A DNA stretch of 64,000 nt from Roseibium aggregatum IAM 12614 (lineage in GTDB: Bacteria > Pseudomonadota > Alphaproteobacteria > Rhizobiales > Stappiaceae): the NCBI RefSeq assembly GCF_000168975.1, contig NZ_AAUW01000019.1:1-64000 (forward strand), in the 5' to 3' direction. The notes under the pieces were generated by a model. That model was given only the letters and a program-made list of their open reading frames with translations, did not search any database and was not told the origin of the DNA. Every line of letters begins with the position of its first letter. The first letter of the stretch is position 1. A program made the position numbers and the translations under genes. This document shows positions 17,260-27,475 of the stretch, piece after piece.

Positions 17260-18414
17260 TTATAGTCCGGCGAGCCCGGCGAGACGGCGGCAGGCACTCA
17301 TCCAGTCAAAATCCTCACGTGCGGCAACCGGCGGCTCCGGCACTGTCTTCAAGGCATAATCCAGCGCCTCAAGCGCACCGTCCAGCTCGGTATAGAAATG
17401 CGCGTTGGGATAGGCCTTGTAGGGAAGGTTGCCCGGGCAATCGGGCAGGATGACGTGCCGGCCGGCAACCAGCGCATCGGCGGTGGCGGTACACAGGATC
17501 TCGCTGCGGGAGGGGTTCACCATGATGCGGTACCGACCGATATCGGACCAGAACCGTCGGTTCGGTCCGAGGAACCGCAAGTCTGCGCCTTCCTTTCGCG
17601 CAAAGGCGCGAAACTCCGCTTCATCCCGGCCGCCGCCGATGACATCGATGGATCTGCCTGCACGAGCCGCGATACGGGCAAGGTCGTCCAGGCCTTTCTC
17701 CCAGAGAAACGCCCCCAGGAAGTAGATCCCTTCTGTTTCTTCCGTAACCAGCGGCACCTGCGCATAGCCGGGCATGACGCCGGTCACCCGTTCCACCGGC
17801 ATGGTGACGCCCGGCAAGGTCAGCGCCGGTGACAGGCTGAGAGGAAGATCGATGCGCAGCCGCAGGGCGCGGCCATGAAGATAAGACACCAGCCGGGCAA
17901 GACTGTTTGGAAACGGCAGCCCGGACATGCGGATGTAAGTTTCGTAATCGGTCATGCAGAGGCCGATGGTCTTGTCCGCGCGGATCCCCTTGCGCCCGGT
18001 CGTCGCCGGATACCAGCACAGGTGCTCCGGTTCGCTGGCGACCAGACACCGGGCTGGCGGGGCGGCGCGGTAGACGTCTTCCATCGGCACGATCGAGCCC
18101 ATGCCTGCAACGTAACGCGCCCGATAGGGCCGGCACTCCGGCAGCTTATAGGGTCCGAAGGACTGAAGCTCGCTCTGTAACCAGGTGAGCTGCTCTTCAA
18201 AATCGGCAAAGCGCGCCTCGCCCCACAGGTGTTGCTGCGAGTGCGCATCGAGCCAGGGCAGAACATAGACGACGCGATATCCAAGGGCCGTTAGGCCACA
18301 GGCATGCCAGAGCGAGATGAAGGAGGGACCGGTCATCCACGGAAGCGCGGCGCTTGTCAGCACAGCAAAGTCACAGATCTCATGACCTTTGTTTTGTTCG
18401 CCAGGCAGGGGCAC
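17260..18414 (-). CDS. DGD1-like (digalactosyldiacylglycerol synthase type) GT4 glycosyltransferase
   Basis: About 384 residues. From memory of plant DGD1, several blocks line up in order: TSAALPWMTG (DGD1 TTASLPWMTG), VYVLPWLDAHSQQ (VIPWLSLKDQ), SEPEHLCWYP (EEPEHLTWFH), IGLCMTDYETYI (VVHTNYLEYV), FLGAFLWEKGLDDL (IGAYVWSKGYKEL) and MVNPSRSEILCTATADAL (FLNPSTTDVVCTTTAEAL). This makes a second galactosyl or hexosyl transfer onto a glycosyldiacylglycerol likely. The start is uncertain: GTG at 18414 has GGAG 4 bases upstream; GTG at 18363 would cut the first beta strand. It is convergent with the MGDG-synthase-like operon. Confidence 0.8.
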   Translation of the reverse strand: MPLPGEQNKGHEICDFAVLTSAALPWMTGPSFISLWHACGLTALGYRVVYVLPWLDAHSQQHLWGEARFADFEEQLTWLQSELQSFGPYKLPECRPYRARYVAGMGSIVPMEDVYRAAPPARCLVASEPEHLCWYPATTGRKGIRADKTIGLCMTDYETYIRMSGLPFPNSLARLVSYLHGRALRLRIDLPLSLSPALTLPGVTMPVERVTGVMPGYAQVPLVTEETEGIYFLGAFLWEKGLDDLARIAARAGRSIDVIGGGRDEAEFRAFARKEGADLRFLGPNRRFWSDIGRYRIMVNPSRSEILCTATADALVAGRHVILPDCPGNLPYKAYPNAHFYTELDGALEALDYALKTVPEPPVAAREDFDWMSACRRLAGLAGL

Positions 18415-18762
18415 TAGTCTCCGGTTTAAACGAGCAGGACCACGGAACGTTACCCGGCCGAGACCTGGCAGACTATGCGATACATGCCAGCCAAGGCACG
18501 GGGCAACAGCTTGGCACACGTCATCAACCACATGTTTCTCGCCTCCCGGACAATCCGGCATTGCCTGCAGGGGCAGCCAGCCAGGCAGAAAGGCTGATCG
18601 TCGCTCCTGCCGTTTTTGCCGAAGGCACCCCCGCGCCAAATGGTGAAGCCCTGTCACAAACGCGCGAATGAGGACGTCTATTGGCAAAGTCACCCGCTCG
18701 TGACTTTCGGTTGAGAGCGCGATTGCATATTTTAGAAGCACTCGAACAAGGAAATGAACCAA
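18415..18762. promoter_or_regulatory. Divergent intergenic region between the DGD1-like and DUF1223 genes
   Basis: 348 bases without a convincing gene. It must hold both promoters. The one clear structure is an inverted repeat at 18684-18705, AAAGTCAC-CCGCTC-GTGACTTT, with perfect 8-bp arms, about 60 bases before the DUF1223 start. It could be an operator. I see no clear -35/-10 pair. Confidence 0.4.
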
Positions 18763-19536
18763 ATGGTGGGATCGTTCTCCCGGAAGGCCGGAAAAGCCCT
18801 CCGAACAGTGTTTTTTGTAACCGGCGGAATAGTTGCCCTGTCCGCCCCGGTGAACAGCGCCCTGGCGCAGCCCGAAAAGGTCATTGAACTGTTTACCAGC
18901 CAGGGCTGCTCCTCCTGCCCACCGGCCGATCGGCTGGCGGAAAAGCTGGTGGAGGAAGACAACAACGTTCTGACCATGGTGCTGCCGGTGGATTACTGGG
19001 ATTACCTTGGCTGGAAGGACACGCTGGCAAGCCCCGTCAATTCGCAGCGCCAGCGCGCCTATGCGACGCGGCGCGGCGACCGGTCGGTCTACACTCCGCA
19101 AATGGTGATCAACGGTGAAGAACATGTCATCGGTAGCCGCGAGGGGGACGTCAGGGCCGCATTGGAACGTACGGATCCCTTCACCGCCAAGATCGATCTG
19201 AAAATCACCGACATGGTCGTTCAGGCGACGGTGAACGGCACCCTGCCAAAGGGGTACAACATGGCGACGATCTATTTCCTGCGCATGCAGGATGAGGCTC
19301 TGGTCGACATCGGCCGCGGCGAAAACGCAGGCCGCAAGGTGCGTTATGTCAATGTGGTGCGCAACCTGCAGCCCATGGGGATGTGGTCCGGCGGCCAGGA
19401 AACCTTCCGCATGCCCAAGTCCAAGCTGATGCTCAAGGGCGATGCCCGTTGCGCGGTTGTCGTGCAGCTTGAAAATAGAGATGGCCCGGGCCGGATCATT
19501 GGCGCTGCCACGATGAACAGGATCGGCGGTCTCTGA
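18763..19536 (+). CDS. DUF1223 exported thioredoxin-like protein
   Basis: About 257 residues, with an N-terminal signal or anchor segment (TVFFVTGGIVALSAPVNSALA) and then the DUF1223 core: VIELFTSQGCSSCPPADRL, with a CxxC-like Cys pair in a thioredoxin setting, DYWDYLGWKDTLAS and YTPQMVINGEEHVIGS. The periplasmic role is unknown; a redox or metal-binding function is inferred only from the cysteines. AAGGA lies 10 bases before the ATG at 18763 but only one base before the in-frame ATG at 18754, so I prefer 18763. Confidence 0.85.
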   Translation: MVGSFSRKAGKALRTVFFVTGGIVALSAPVNSALAQPEKVIELFTSQGCSSCPPADRLAEKLVEEDNNVLTMVLPVDYWDYLGWKDTLASPVNSQRQRAYATRRGDRSVYTPQMVINGEEHVIGSREGDVRAALERTDPFTAKIDLKITDMVVQATVNGTLPKGYNMATIYFLRMQDEALVDIGRGENAGRKVRYVNVVRNLQPMGMWSGGQETFRMPKSKLMLKGDARCAVVVQLENRDGPGRIIGAATMNRIGGL

Positions 19537-19759
19537 ACCGCCTCCCTTGGTGTGGCCAAATATCAATTCCCCCTGAAAATCAGGGTATTTATCCCACAAG
19601 CCGGGTTGTAACACCGGAGAAAACTGCTACCCCTTGCCCCGTTCGGCCAGCCATTGAACCGTGACCGCCTTGTTGGCGCACGGTTTGCAAAACCCAGCGG
19701 CCGGTCACGTTCTCTGCTTTGCCTTCATCCGGCGGAGCGAATCGGTCCTGGGGGAACGC

Positions 19760-20653
19760 ATGAAATTGAAGCGCAGGCTTCGGATTGCCTTTTTGAGCAT
19801 CGTTTTCGGCGTGATTGTTCTCGGCCTGAAGATCGGTGCTTACCTGTTGACGGGCTCCATCGCGCTCTATTCCGATGCGCTGGAAACCATCGTCAACATT
19901 GCGTCCGCCATCGCAACGCTCGCAGCCGTCTGGTTCGCGGCCAAGCCGGCCGACAGCAACCACCCCTATGGCCACGACAAGGTCGAGTATTTCGCCGCGG
20001 TTCTCGTCGGCGTCATGATCGTGCTTGCCGCCCTGTCGATTTTCCGGGCGGCATGGCTCGGCTTTGTCAATGGCGACAGCCCGGAATATTCCCCCGCAGG
20101 CATCGGGATGAACCTGCTTGCCGCCGTCATTAACGGCGCCTGGGCACGTTATCTGATGCAATACGGCAAACACGCGCGCTCACCGGCCCTTGTGGCCGAC
20201 GGCAAGCATCTGATGACGGATGTCGCCAGCTCCGTCGGTGTTCTGGGCGGCGTTGTGCTGGTGATGCTCACGGGCTGGAAAATCATGGATCCCGCGCTTG
20301 CGGTTCTTGTTGGTCTGACAGTGCTCTGGTCCGGCTGGGGCCTTGTCAAGGAATCCGTCGGCGGCCTCATGGACGAAGCCGCCTCGCACGACACATTGGA
20401 CAAGATCCGTGTTCTGATTTCAGAACATGGCGAAGGCGCCCTGGAGGCGCACGACCTGCGCACCCGCATTGCCGGAAAATCCACCTTCATCGATTTCCAC
20501 CTGGTCGTGCCGGGCGAAATGTCCGTCGACAAGGCGCATGAGATCTGCGACCGCATTGAGGTTGCCATCGTTGAAGATGTCCCCGGGGCCCGGATCACCA
20601 TTCACGTCGAGCCGGAACACAAGGCCAAGCACTCCGGCATAGTAGTGCTTTAG
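19760..20653 (+). CDS. Cation diffusion facilitator (CDF) metal exporter
   Basis: A 297-residue protein with six membrane spans and a C-terminal cytoplasmic domain. The metal-site motifs YSDALET (span II) and ADGKHLMTD (span V) give the HxxxD-type tetrahedral site of Zn/Fe/Mn exporters, and HPYGHDKVEYFAA is the family signature between them. The C-terminal FHLVVPGEMSVDKAHEICD belongs to the CDF dimerisation domain. The ATG at 19760 has GGGGGA about 4 bases upstream. Metal specificity cannot be read. Confidence 0.9.
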   Translation: MKLKRRLRIAFLSIVFGVIVLGLKIGAYLLTGSIALYSDALETIVNIASAIATLAAVWFAAKPADSNHPYGHDKVEYFAAVLVGVMIVLAALSIFRAAWLGFVNGDSPEYSPAGIGMNLLAAVINGAWARYLMQYGKHARSPALVADGKHLMTDVASSVGVLGGVVLVMLTGWKIMDPALAVLVGLTVLWSGWGLVKESVGGLMDEAASHDTLDKIRVLISEHGEGALEAHDLRTRIAGKSTFIDFHLVVPGEMSVDKAHEICDRIEVAIVEDVPGARITIHVEPEHKAKHSGIVVL

Positions 20654-21010
20654 GCCAGCCTTCAAAAAGAGCAGGGGGTGCCGCACATCTGTGACCGGCT
20701 GAAATCTTCGCAGACACCGGATGTCTGAACGTACGTTTTACGCCACTGTCTATTGCGGCCAAGGCAGACTGTCAGGTTTGCGCTTGTACGCCCGCAGGCC
20801 GACCGAAATCCTTCTTGCCCTGGCTCGTGACTATCCATAATACTCTGCAACCGGTGATCGCCGCCGCCGTCTCGGCAACAGGTCTGCATGGGCAGTTGCG
20901 CTCTGCGGATCTTCATCGGTGACCCACCCCTGAGACGTTGACCCCAATGCTCCGGTCCCGCAGCACGCCCGCCCCGGTTACTTCGGATCGATTTGAGGAA
21001 CCAATCGCAT
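20654..21010. other. 357-bp region with no recognisable gene
   Basis: It lies between the CDF gene and the orphan ugpE-like gene. I read all frames for remnants of the missing ugpA, ugpB or ugpC partners and see none. GAGGAA at about 20995-21000 probably serves as the ribosome site for the downstream ATG at 21011. Confidence 0.4.
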
Positions 21011-21835
21011 ATGCCCAACTGGCGGCGCTGGCATGCCCAGCTTCTTGATCATCTGATCCTGATAGGCGGCGCCCTCCTGATGACGCTGCCCGTCTATTCG
21101 ATCTTTGCCGCCACCACCCACGAGGGGGGGCGCGTGCGGCCAAGGCTCGATCTGGGCGGCAACGCGCTGGAAAACTACGGAAACTTTCTGCAGGCAAGCG
21201 CAGGCTTTTCAGGTGATGTCACGGCCTTGTCCATGATGTGGAACTCATTCCTTCTGGGTGCGGGCTTTGCAACGCTGAAGGTCGTTCTGTCCCTCATGAC
21301 GGCCTACGCGCTGATCTATTTCCGCGTCCGCTTTGCCAGCGCCATCTTCGCCGTGCTGCTACTGACCTTGCTGCTGCCGCTGGAATCGCGGTTTCTGCCG
21401 ACCTATGCCGTGACTGTGGACCTTGGCCTCGTCAACACGCGGGCGGGCCTCATCCTGCCGCTGGTGGCCTCCGGCCTTGGAACGCTGTTCTTCCGCCAGT
21501 TTCTGATGACGGTGCCCGACGCACTGCTGGAATCGGCCCGGATCGACGGCGCCAGCCCGCTGAAGTTCTTCAAGGACATACTGGTGCCCCTGTCGCTGCC
21601 GACAGCAGCGGCCCTCTTCCTGGTGATGTTCGTCAACGGCTGGAACCAGTATCTGTGGCCGGTCATCGTCACGTCGGAGGAAAGCACCTACACGCTGGTG
21701 CGCGGCATGCAGTTTTTCGGCAATTCAAGCCTGCGTGGATTGATGCTGGCCGTGCTTGCCTTCGTGCCCCCGGCCCTGCTTGTCATATTGTTTCAACGAC
21801 AAGTCGTTAAAGGCCTCTTCGACGGCTCACACTGA
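21011..21835 (+). CDS. ugpE: Orphan ABC permease of the UgpE (sn-glycerol-3-phosphate) type
   Basis: About 274 residues with six spans. The EAA loop reads LLESARIDGASPLKFFKDILVPLS. Extended stretches match E. coli UgpE (TLLLPLESRFLPTYAV, LTLPL-like LILPLVASGLGTLFFRQFLMTVPDALLE, FVNGWNQYLWPVIV). In a normal ugp operon it works with UgpA, UgpB and the ATPase UgpC to import glycerol-3-phosphate or its diesters; none of these is present in this window. It is followed by a HAD phosphatase. I chose the ATG at 21011; a TTG at 20993 is in frame. Confidence 0.82.
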   Translation: MPNWRRWHAQLLDHLILIGGALLMTLPVYSIFAATTHEGGRVRPRLDLGGNALENYGNFLQASAGFSGDVTALSMMWNSFLLGAGFATLKVVLSLMTAYALIYFRVRFASAIFAVLLLTLLLPLESRFLPTYAVTVDLGLVNTRAGLILPLVASGLGTLFFRQFLMTVPDALLESARIDGASPLKFFKDILVPLSLPTAAALFLVMFVNGWNQYLWPVIVTSEESTYTLVRGMQFFGNSSLRGLMLAVLAFVPPALLVILFQRQVVKGLFDGSH

Positions 21836-21905
21836 CGGCAACCGGTCTTGAAGAACGGTACCCACTGCCCCAATTTTTCCGGTTAACCCGAAAGGCCCCT
21901 CCTCC

Positions 21906-22589
21906 ATGGCATTTGAAGCGATCCTGTTCGACTGTGACGGCGTTCTGGTGGATTCGGAAATCATCTATGTCGAAGTCGAACGCGAGCATCTGGCCCGGAT
22001 CGGCCTGAAGTATGAGCTTCACGATTATATGGACAAGTTCCAGGGGCTTGGCAGCACGGATTTCTGGGCAGCGCTCGACCGGGACTACCAGACCCTGGGC
22101 AAGGGCCCGCTGCCCGAAACATTCGGGCCGGAGCTGGACGCAGCCACCCAGGAGCGGATCGACCGCGAGCTTGAGGAAATCAGGGGCATCAAGGAGTTGC
22201 TGGACGCTCATGACGGCCCGCGTGCCGTCGCCTCCTCCTCCCGCCTGCACCGGCTGACCCACAAGCTGCAGCACACCGGGCTCTTTCCCTATTTCGAGCC
22301 GCACATCTATTCCGGAGAGCAGGTTGCCAACGGCAAACCGGCACCGGACCTGTTCCTGTTCGCGGCTGAAAAACTGGGCATCGACCCGAAAGCCGCACTT
22401 GTGGTGGAGGACAGCGTCAACGGCGTGAAGGCCGGCCTTGCCGCCGGCATGACCGTGTGGGGATTTGTCGGCGGCGGCCATTGTCACGACGGCCACGGCG
22501 AACAATTGCTTGCCGCCGGAGCGCACAAGGTGGTGGACAGCCACGACAACCTTGCCGGCTTGCTTCGCAGCGAAAGCACCGCTGCCTGA
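21906..22589 (+). CDS. HAD-superfamily phosphatase (subfamily IA, YieH-like)
   Basis: A 227-residue haloacid-dehalogenase fold phosphatase: motif I DCDGVLVDSE (D9, D11), motif II around VASSSRLHRL, motif III Lys in NGKPAPDLF and motif IV VVEDSVNGV. The cap insertion follows motif I. Relatives include 6-phosphogluconate and 2-deoxyglucose-6-phosphate phosphatases; the substrate here is unknown. It lies 70 bases after the ugpE-like permease, so a phosphorylated import product is a possible but unproven substrate. Confidence 0.87.
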   Translation: MAFEAILFDCDGVLVDSEIIYVEVEREHLARIGLKYELHDYMDKFQGLGSTDFWAALDRDYQTLGKGPLPETFGPELDAATQERIDRELEEIRGIKELLDAHDGPRAVASSSRLHRLTHKLQHTGLFPYFEPHIYSGEQVANGKPAPDLFLFAAEKLGIDPKAALVVEDSVNGVKAGLAAGMTVWGFVGGGHCHDGHGEQLLAAGAHKVVDSHDNLAGLLRSESTAA

Positions 22590-22645
22590 GCGTGGGCTAG
22601 TTCCGGGCTGATTTCCGGTCAGAACTTCGAACATTCCCGAAAGAC

Positions 22646-22670
22646 CCGCGCGCCGTCACCCGGCGCGCGG
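22646..22670. terminator. Strong GC hairpin between convergent genes
   Basis: CCGCGCGCCG-TCACC-CGGCGCGCGG forms a perfect 10-bp stem between the HAD gene (ends 22589) and the second amt gene (ends 22680). T-tracts on either side are weak (TTT at 22678-22680, TCTTTC on the minus strand). It probably terminates or stabilises both transcripts. Confidence 0.55.
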
Positions 22671-22679
22671 TCCGGCATT

Positions 22680-23900
22680 TCAGCGCCCCAGATCATGTTC
22701 CGGATTGGCGCTGATCTTGTGGATCGAAAGATCGGCGCCGCGGTGCTCGTCTTCCTGAGACAGCCTGAGGCCCAGGATCGCTTTCAGGACACCGTAGACC
22801 GCAAGCCCCGCCCCCAGAGCGAAGGCTGCCCCCAGAACGGTGCCGATCACCTGCGAAACCGGCGACACGCCGCCAAGGCCGCCCAGGGCCTCGAGCCCGA
22901 AGACCCCGGCAGCGAGACCACCCCAGGCACCGCAAATGCCGTGAAGCGGCCAGACACCCAGAACGTCGTCGATCTTCAGCTTGTTCTGGCAGATCTCGAA
23001 GCCGGTGACGAAGACAGCCCCGGCGACACCGCCAACGATCAGACTGCCAATCGGATGCATGACATCCGAACCGGCACAGACGGCGACGAGACCGGCCAGG
23101 GCGCCGTTGTGAACGAACCCCGGGTCGTTGCGGCCAACGACCAGCGCCACCAGAATACCGCCAACCATCGCCATGAGCGAGTTGATCGCAACAAGACCGG
23201 AAATGCTCTCAAGCGACGCGGCCGTCATCACGTTGAAGCCGAACCAGCCGACACAAAGCATCCAGGACCCCATGGCAAGCCAGGGCAGCGAGGACGGCGG
23301 AATGCCGATGGGCCGGCCGTTGCGGTCGTAGCGGCCCATGCGTGCGCCAAGCAGCAGAACGGCGCCGAGCGCGATCCAGCCGCCGACGGCATGCACCACC
23401 ACAGAGCCGGCAAAATCATGGAAAGGTGCCCCGAACGTGGCTTCCAGCCATCCCTGGAAACCGAAGTTGCCGTTCCAGACCAGCCCTTCGAACAGGGGAT
23501 AAACGACACCAACCAGAGCGACCGTCGCCAGACATTGCGGCCAGAACTTCATCCGCTCCGCAATGCCGCCGGAGATGATCGCCGGGATCGCCGCGGCGAA
23601 TGTGGTCAGGAAGAAGAACTTCACCAGGCTCAGGCCCTGAAGTTCGAACCCTTCACCGCCCCCGGACAGCGTCGCCGCATTGACGAAAAAGGTCGTCCCG
23701 TAGGCCACGGCGTATCCGACGAAGAAATAGGCCACCGTCGACAGCGCGAAGTCGACGAGGATTTTCACCAGCGCGTTGACCTGGTTCTTCTGCCGGACGG
23801 TGCCGACCTCCAGAAAAGCGAAACCGCCGTGCATGGCGAAAACGAGAATAGCTCCCACAAGGACGAAAAAGACATCCGCCCCGACCCCGGTTTGATTCAT
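22680..23900 (-). CDS. Ammonium transporter (Amt family), second copy
   Basis: A 406-residue protein with about eleven spans, no signal peptide, and the Amt signatures GGFAFLEVGTVRQKN, DFAGSVVVHAVGGW (first pore His) and PLHGICGAWGG (second pore His). It differs clearly from the AmtB encoded upstream and has no adjacent PII gene. GGGGGT precedes the ATG. A sigma-54-like box lies 58-72 bases upstream of the start, so it is probably induced in nitrogen limitation as a separate unit from glnK-amtB. Confidence 0.92.
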   Translation of the reverse strand: MNQTGVGADVFFVLVGAILVFAMHGGFAFLEVGTVRQKNQVNALVKILVDFALSTVAYFFVGYAVAYGTTFFVNAATLSGGGEGFELQGLSLVKFFFLTTFAAAIPAIISGGIAERMKFWPQCLATVALVGVVYPLFEGLVWNGNFGFQGWLEATFGAPFHDFAGSVVVHAVGGWIALGAVLLLGARMGRYDRNGRPIGIPPSSLPWLAMGSWMLCVGWFGFNVMTAASLESISGLVAINSLMAMVGGILVALVVGRNDPGFVHNGALAGLVAVCAGSDVMHPIGSLIVGGVAGAVFVTGFEICQNKLKIDDVLGVWPLHGICGAWGGLAAGVFGLEALGGLGGVSPVSQVIGTVLGAAFALGAGLAVYGVLKAILGLRLSQEDEHRGADLSIHKISANPEHDLGR

Positions 23901-23957
23901 TGTGACCCCCAGATAGGCAATTTGCCGTTTGTTTTTGCGTTTCGGAGCGCACAGCAT

Positions 23958-23972
23958 TCAAACTGCATGCCA
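23958..23972 (-). promoter_or_regulatory. Sigma-54-like promoter for the second amt gene
   Basis: Minus strand reads TGGCATG-CAGT-TTGA. This matches the -24/-12 pattern TGGCAYR-N4-TTGC with correct spacing, except A for the last C of the -12 box. It lies about 58-72 bases before the ATG. Confidence 0.5.
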
Positions 23973-24121
23973 AACGGGCAAAAGGCCAAAAAAGACGCGG
24001 GAATCAGCGGATTTTTTAATCGAAGAAGAAAGACAGCCTGCTCCTGCAGGTTATTGATCAGATTAATTTCTAATCATTCGCATATTTTTTAGGCTGACCT
24101 GCACCAAAAGAGCTTTTGGAC

Positions 24122-24152
24122 AAAAAAGAGCCCGGGGTTGCCCCCGGGCTTT
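24122..24152 (-). terminator. Rho-independent terminator of glnK-amtB
   Basis: Read on the minus strand, AGCCCGGGGG-CAA-CCCCGGGCT forms a strong stem followed by CTTTTTTG, 57 bases after the amtB stop codon. Confidence 0.88.
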
Positions 24153-24208
24153 CCAAGTTTGCGGTCTGAGCCAATAGACCGCCTGGGAGATGTTTTCGGG
24201 CGGGCGCC

Positions 24209-25576
<1,368 letters not shown>

Positions 25577-25596
25577 GATACGTTTCCTTACCTAAA

Positions 25597-26592
<996 letters not shown>

Positions 26593-27024
26593 ATGCGTCA
26601 AAGAATTATTGTTTGCCCTTTGATCGAAAACGAAGGCGCGTACCTTCTGTGCAAGATGCCAAGCGACCGCGGCGTCTTTCCAGGCCAATGGGCTCTGTCC
26701 GGCGGCGGTCTGGAACAAGGTGAAAAGATCACAGAGGGTCTGCTTCGGGAAATATCGGAAGAATTGGGGGCCGAGCTGACCATCGAGACGGTGCAACCCT
26801 GGACCTTCCGGGACGACATCCGGACAAAGACATATCCGGACGGCACGACCGAACAGATCTACATGATCTATCTCATCTTCGACTGCAAAGCCTCGAACCG
26901 TAACGTTTCCATCAACGACGAATTCGAGGATCACGCCTGGGTTCTTCCCGCGGACCTTGAAAACTACGACCTCAACGAAGCCACCCGCGTCACGCTCAAG
27001 GCCAAGGGCTTGCTGCCTTCCTGA
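26593..27024 (+). CDS. nudI: Nucleoside triphosphatase NudI
   Basis: A 143-residue Nudix hydrolase matching E. coli NudI almost end to end as recalled: [55 protein letters not shown]. The Nudix box GGGLEQ...[10 protein letters not shown] is intact. NudI hydrolyses pyrimidine dNTPs. The ATG at 26593 is preceded by GAGAAAG; extending upstream to 26518 adds unrelated sequence. It is a single gene between the glnK control region and a chemoreceptor. The close resemblance to the enterobacterial protein could mean transfer. Confidence 0.9.
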   Translation: MRQRIIVCPLIENEGAYLLCKMPSDRGVFPGQWALSGGGLEQGEKITEGLLREISEELGAELTIETVQPWTFRDDIRTKTYPDGTTEQIYMIYLIFDCKASNRNVSINDEFEDHAWVLPADLENYDLNEATRVTLKAKGLLPS

Positions 27025-27475
27025 AAGAAAAAACGCCACAGGCGCGGAAGCTCACCCGGCACGAGACCGCTTACAACCCCTTTCGCGCCCGTTTACCGCC
27101 TGTTTTCAACGCAAATGGAGCCCTGCCCCGACAGGGCAGGCAGCGACTCGCCTCAAGTATGAACACTTCCTTTCCGTCAAAAGTCTTACAGTTGCCGTGA
27201 CAAGTAAAAAACTTGGCATTTTACGACACACCCGCAATACTTAAGTCTAAAAACTACGTGCCACTACTTATAATTACCAAAGGTTGCAATTAAAGACTCC
27301 AAAGGCGATCAAAGGTTGGTTAAACTCAAGGAGAAGTTGAGATTTTTTGGATCAGTATTTGATTTCATCAGCATTTCGTAAAACATACAGCGCCAAATAT
27401 AACCCAAAGTAACCTTTGTTTAAGATCACCACGCTTACATTTTATGCAACGAGTTTAGTGGCGGGAAACACAAGA
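27025..27475. other. 451-bp AT-rich region upstream of the PAS chemoreceptor gene
   Basis: Clearly more AT-rich than its surroundings from about 27150 on, and without a plausible gene. It probably contains the chemoreceptor promoter and leader. I see no sigma-28-type box (TAAA-N15-GCCGATAA) and no terminator. Confidence 0.4.

Larger units (their letters stand above)
23901..24208. other. 308-bp intergenic region between the two ammonium transporter genes
   Basis: Holds the glnK-amtB terminator (24122-24152) and the sigma-54-like promoter of the second amt gene (23958-23972), both read on the minus strand. The middle part is AT-rich; I see no gene. Confidence 0.6.

Noticed and set aside
19571-19585. 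CCCTGA-AAA-TCAGGG hairpin after the DUF1223 gene as a terminator
   Set aside because: The stem is only 6 bp with a 3-base loop and the tail is TATTTAT, too weak to call.
17260-19614. One 784-codon minus-strand frame covering the DGD1-like gene and the DUF1223 region
   Set aside because: Only the part up to about 18414 matches a glycosyltransferase; the upstream half is antisense to the DUF1223 gene and lacks any domain.
22695-24092. Long plus-strand frame opposite the second ammonium transporter, and a similar one at 24458-25645 opposite amtB
   Set aside because: Both are Asp/Gln/Arg-rich shadows; the minus-strand products are unmistakable Amt proteins.
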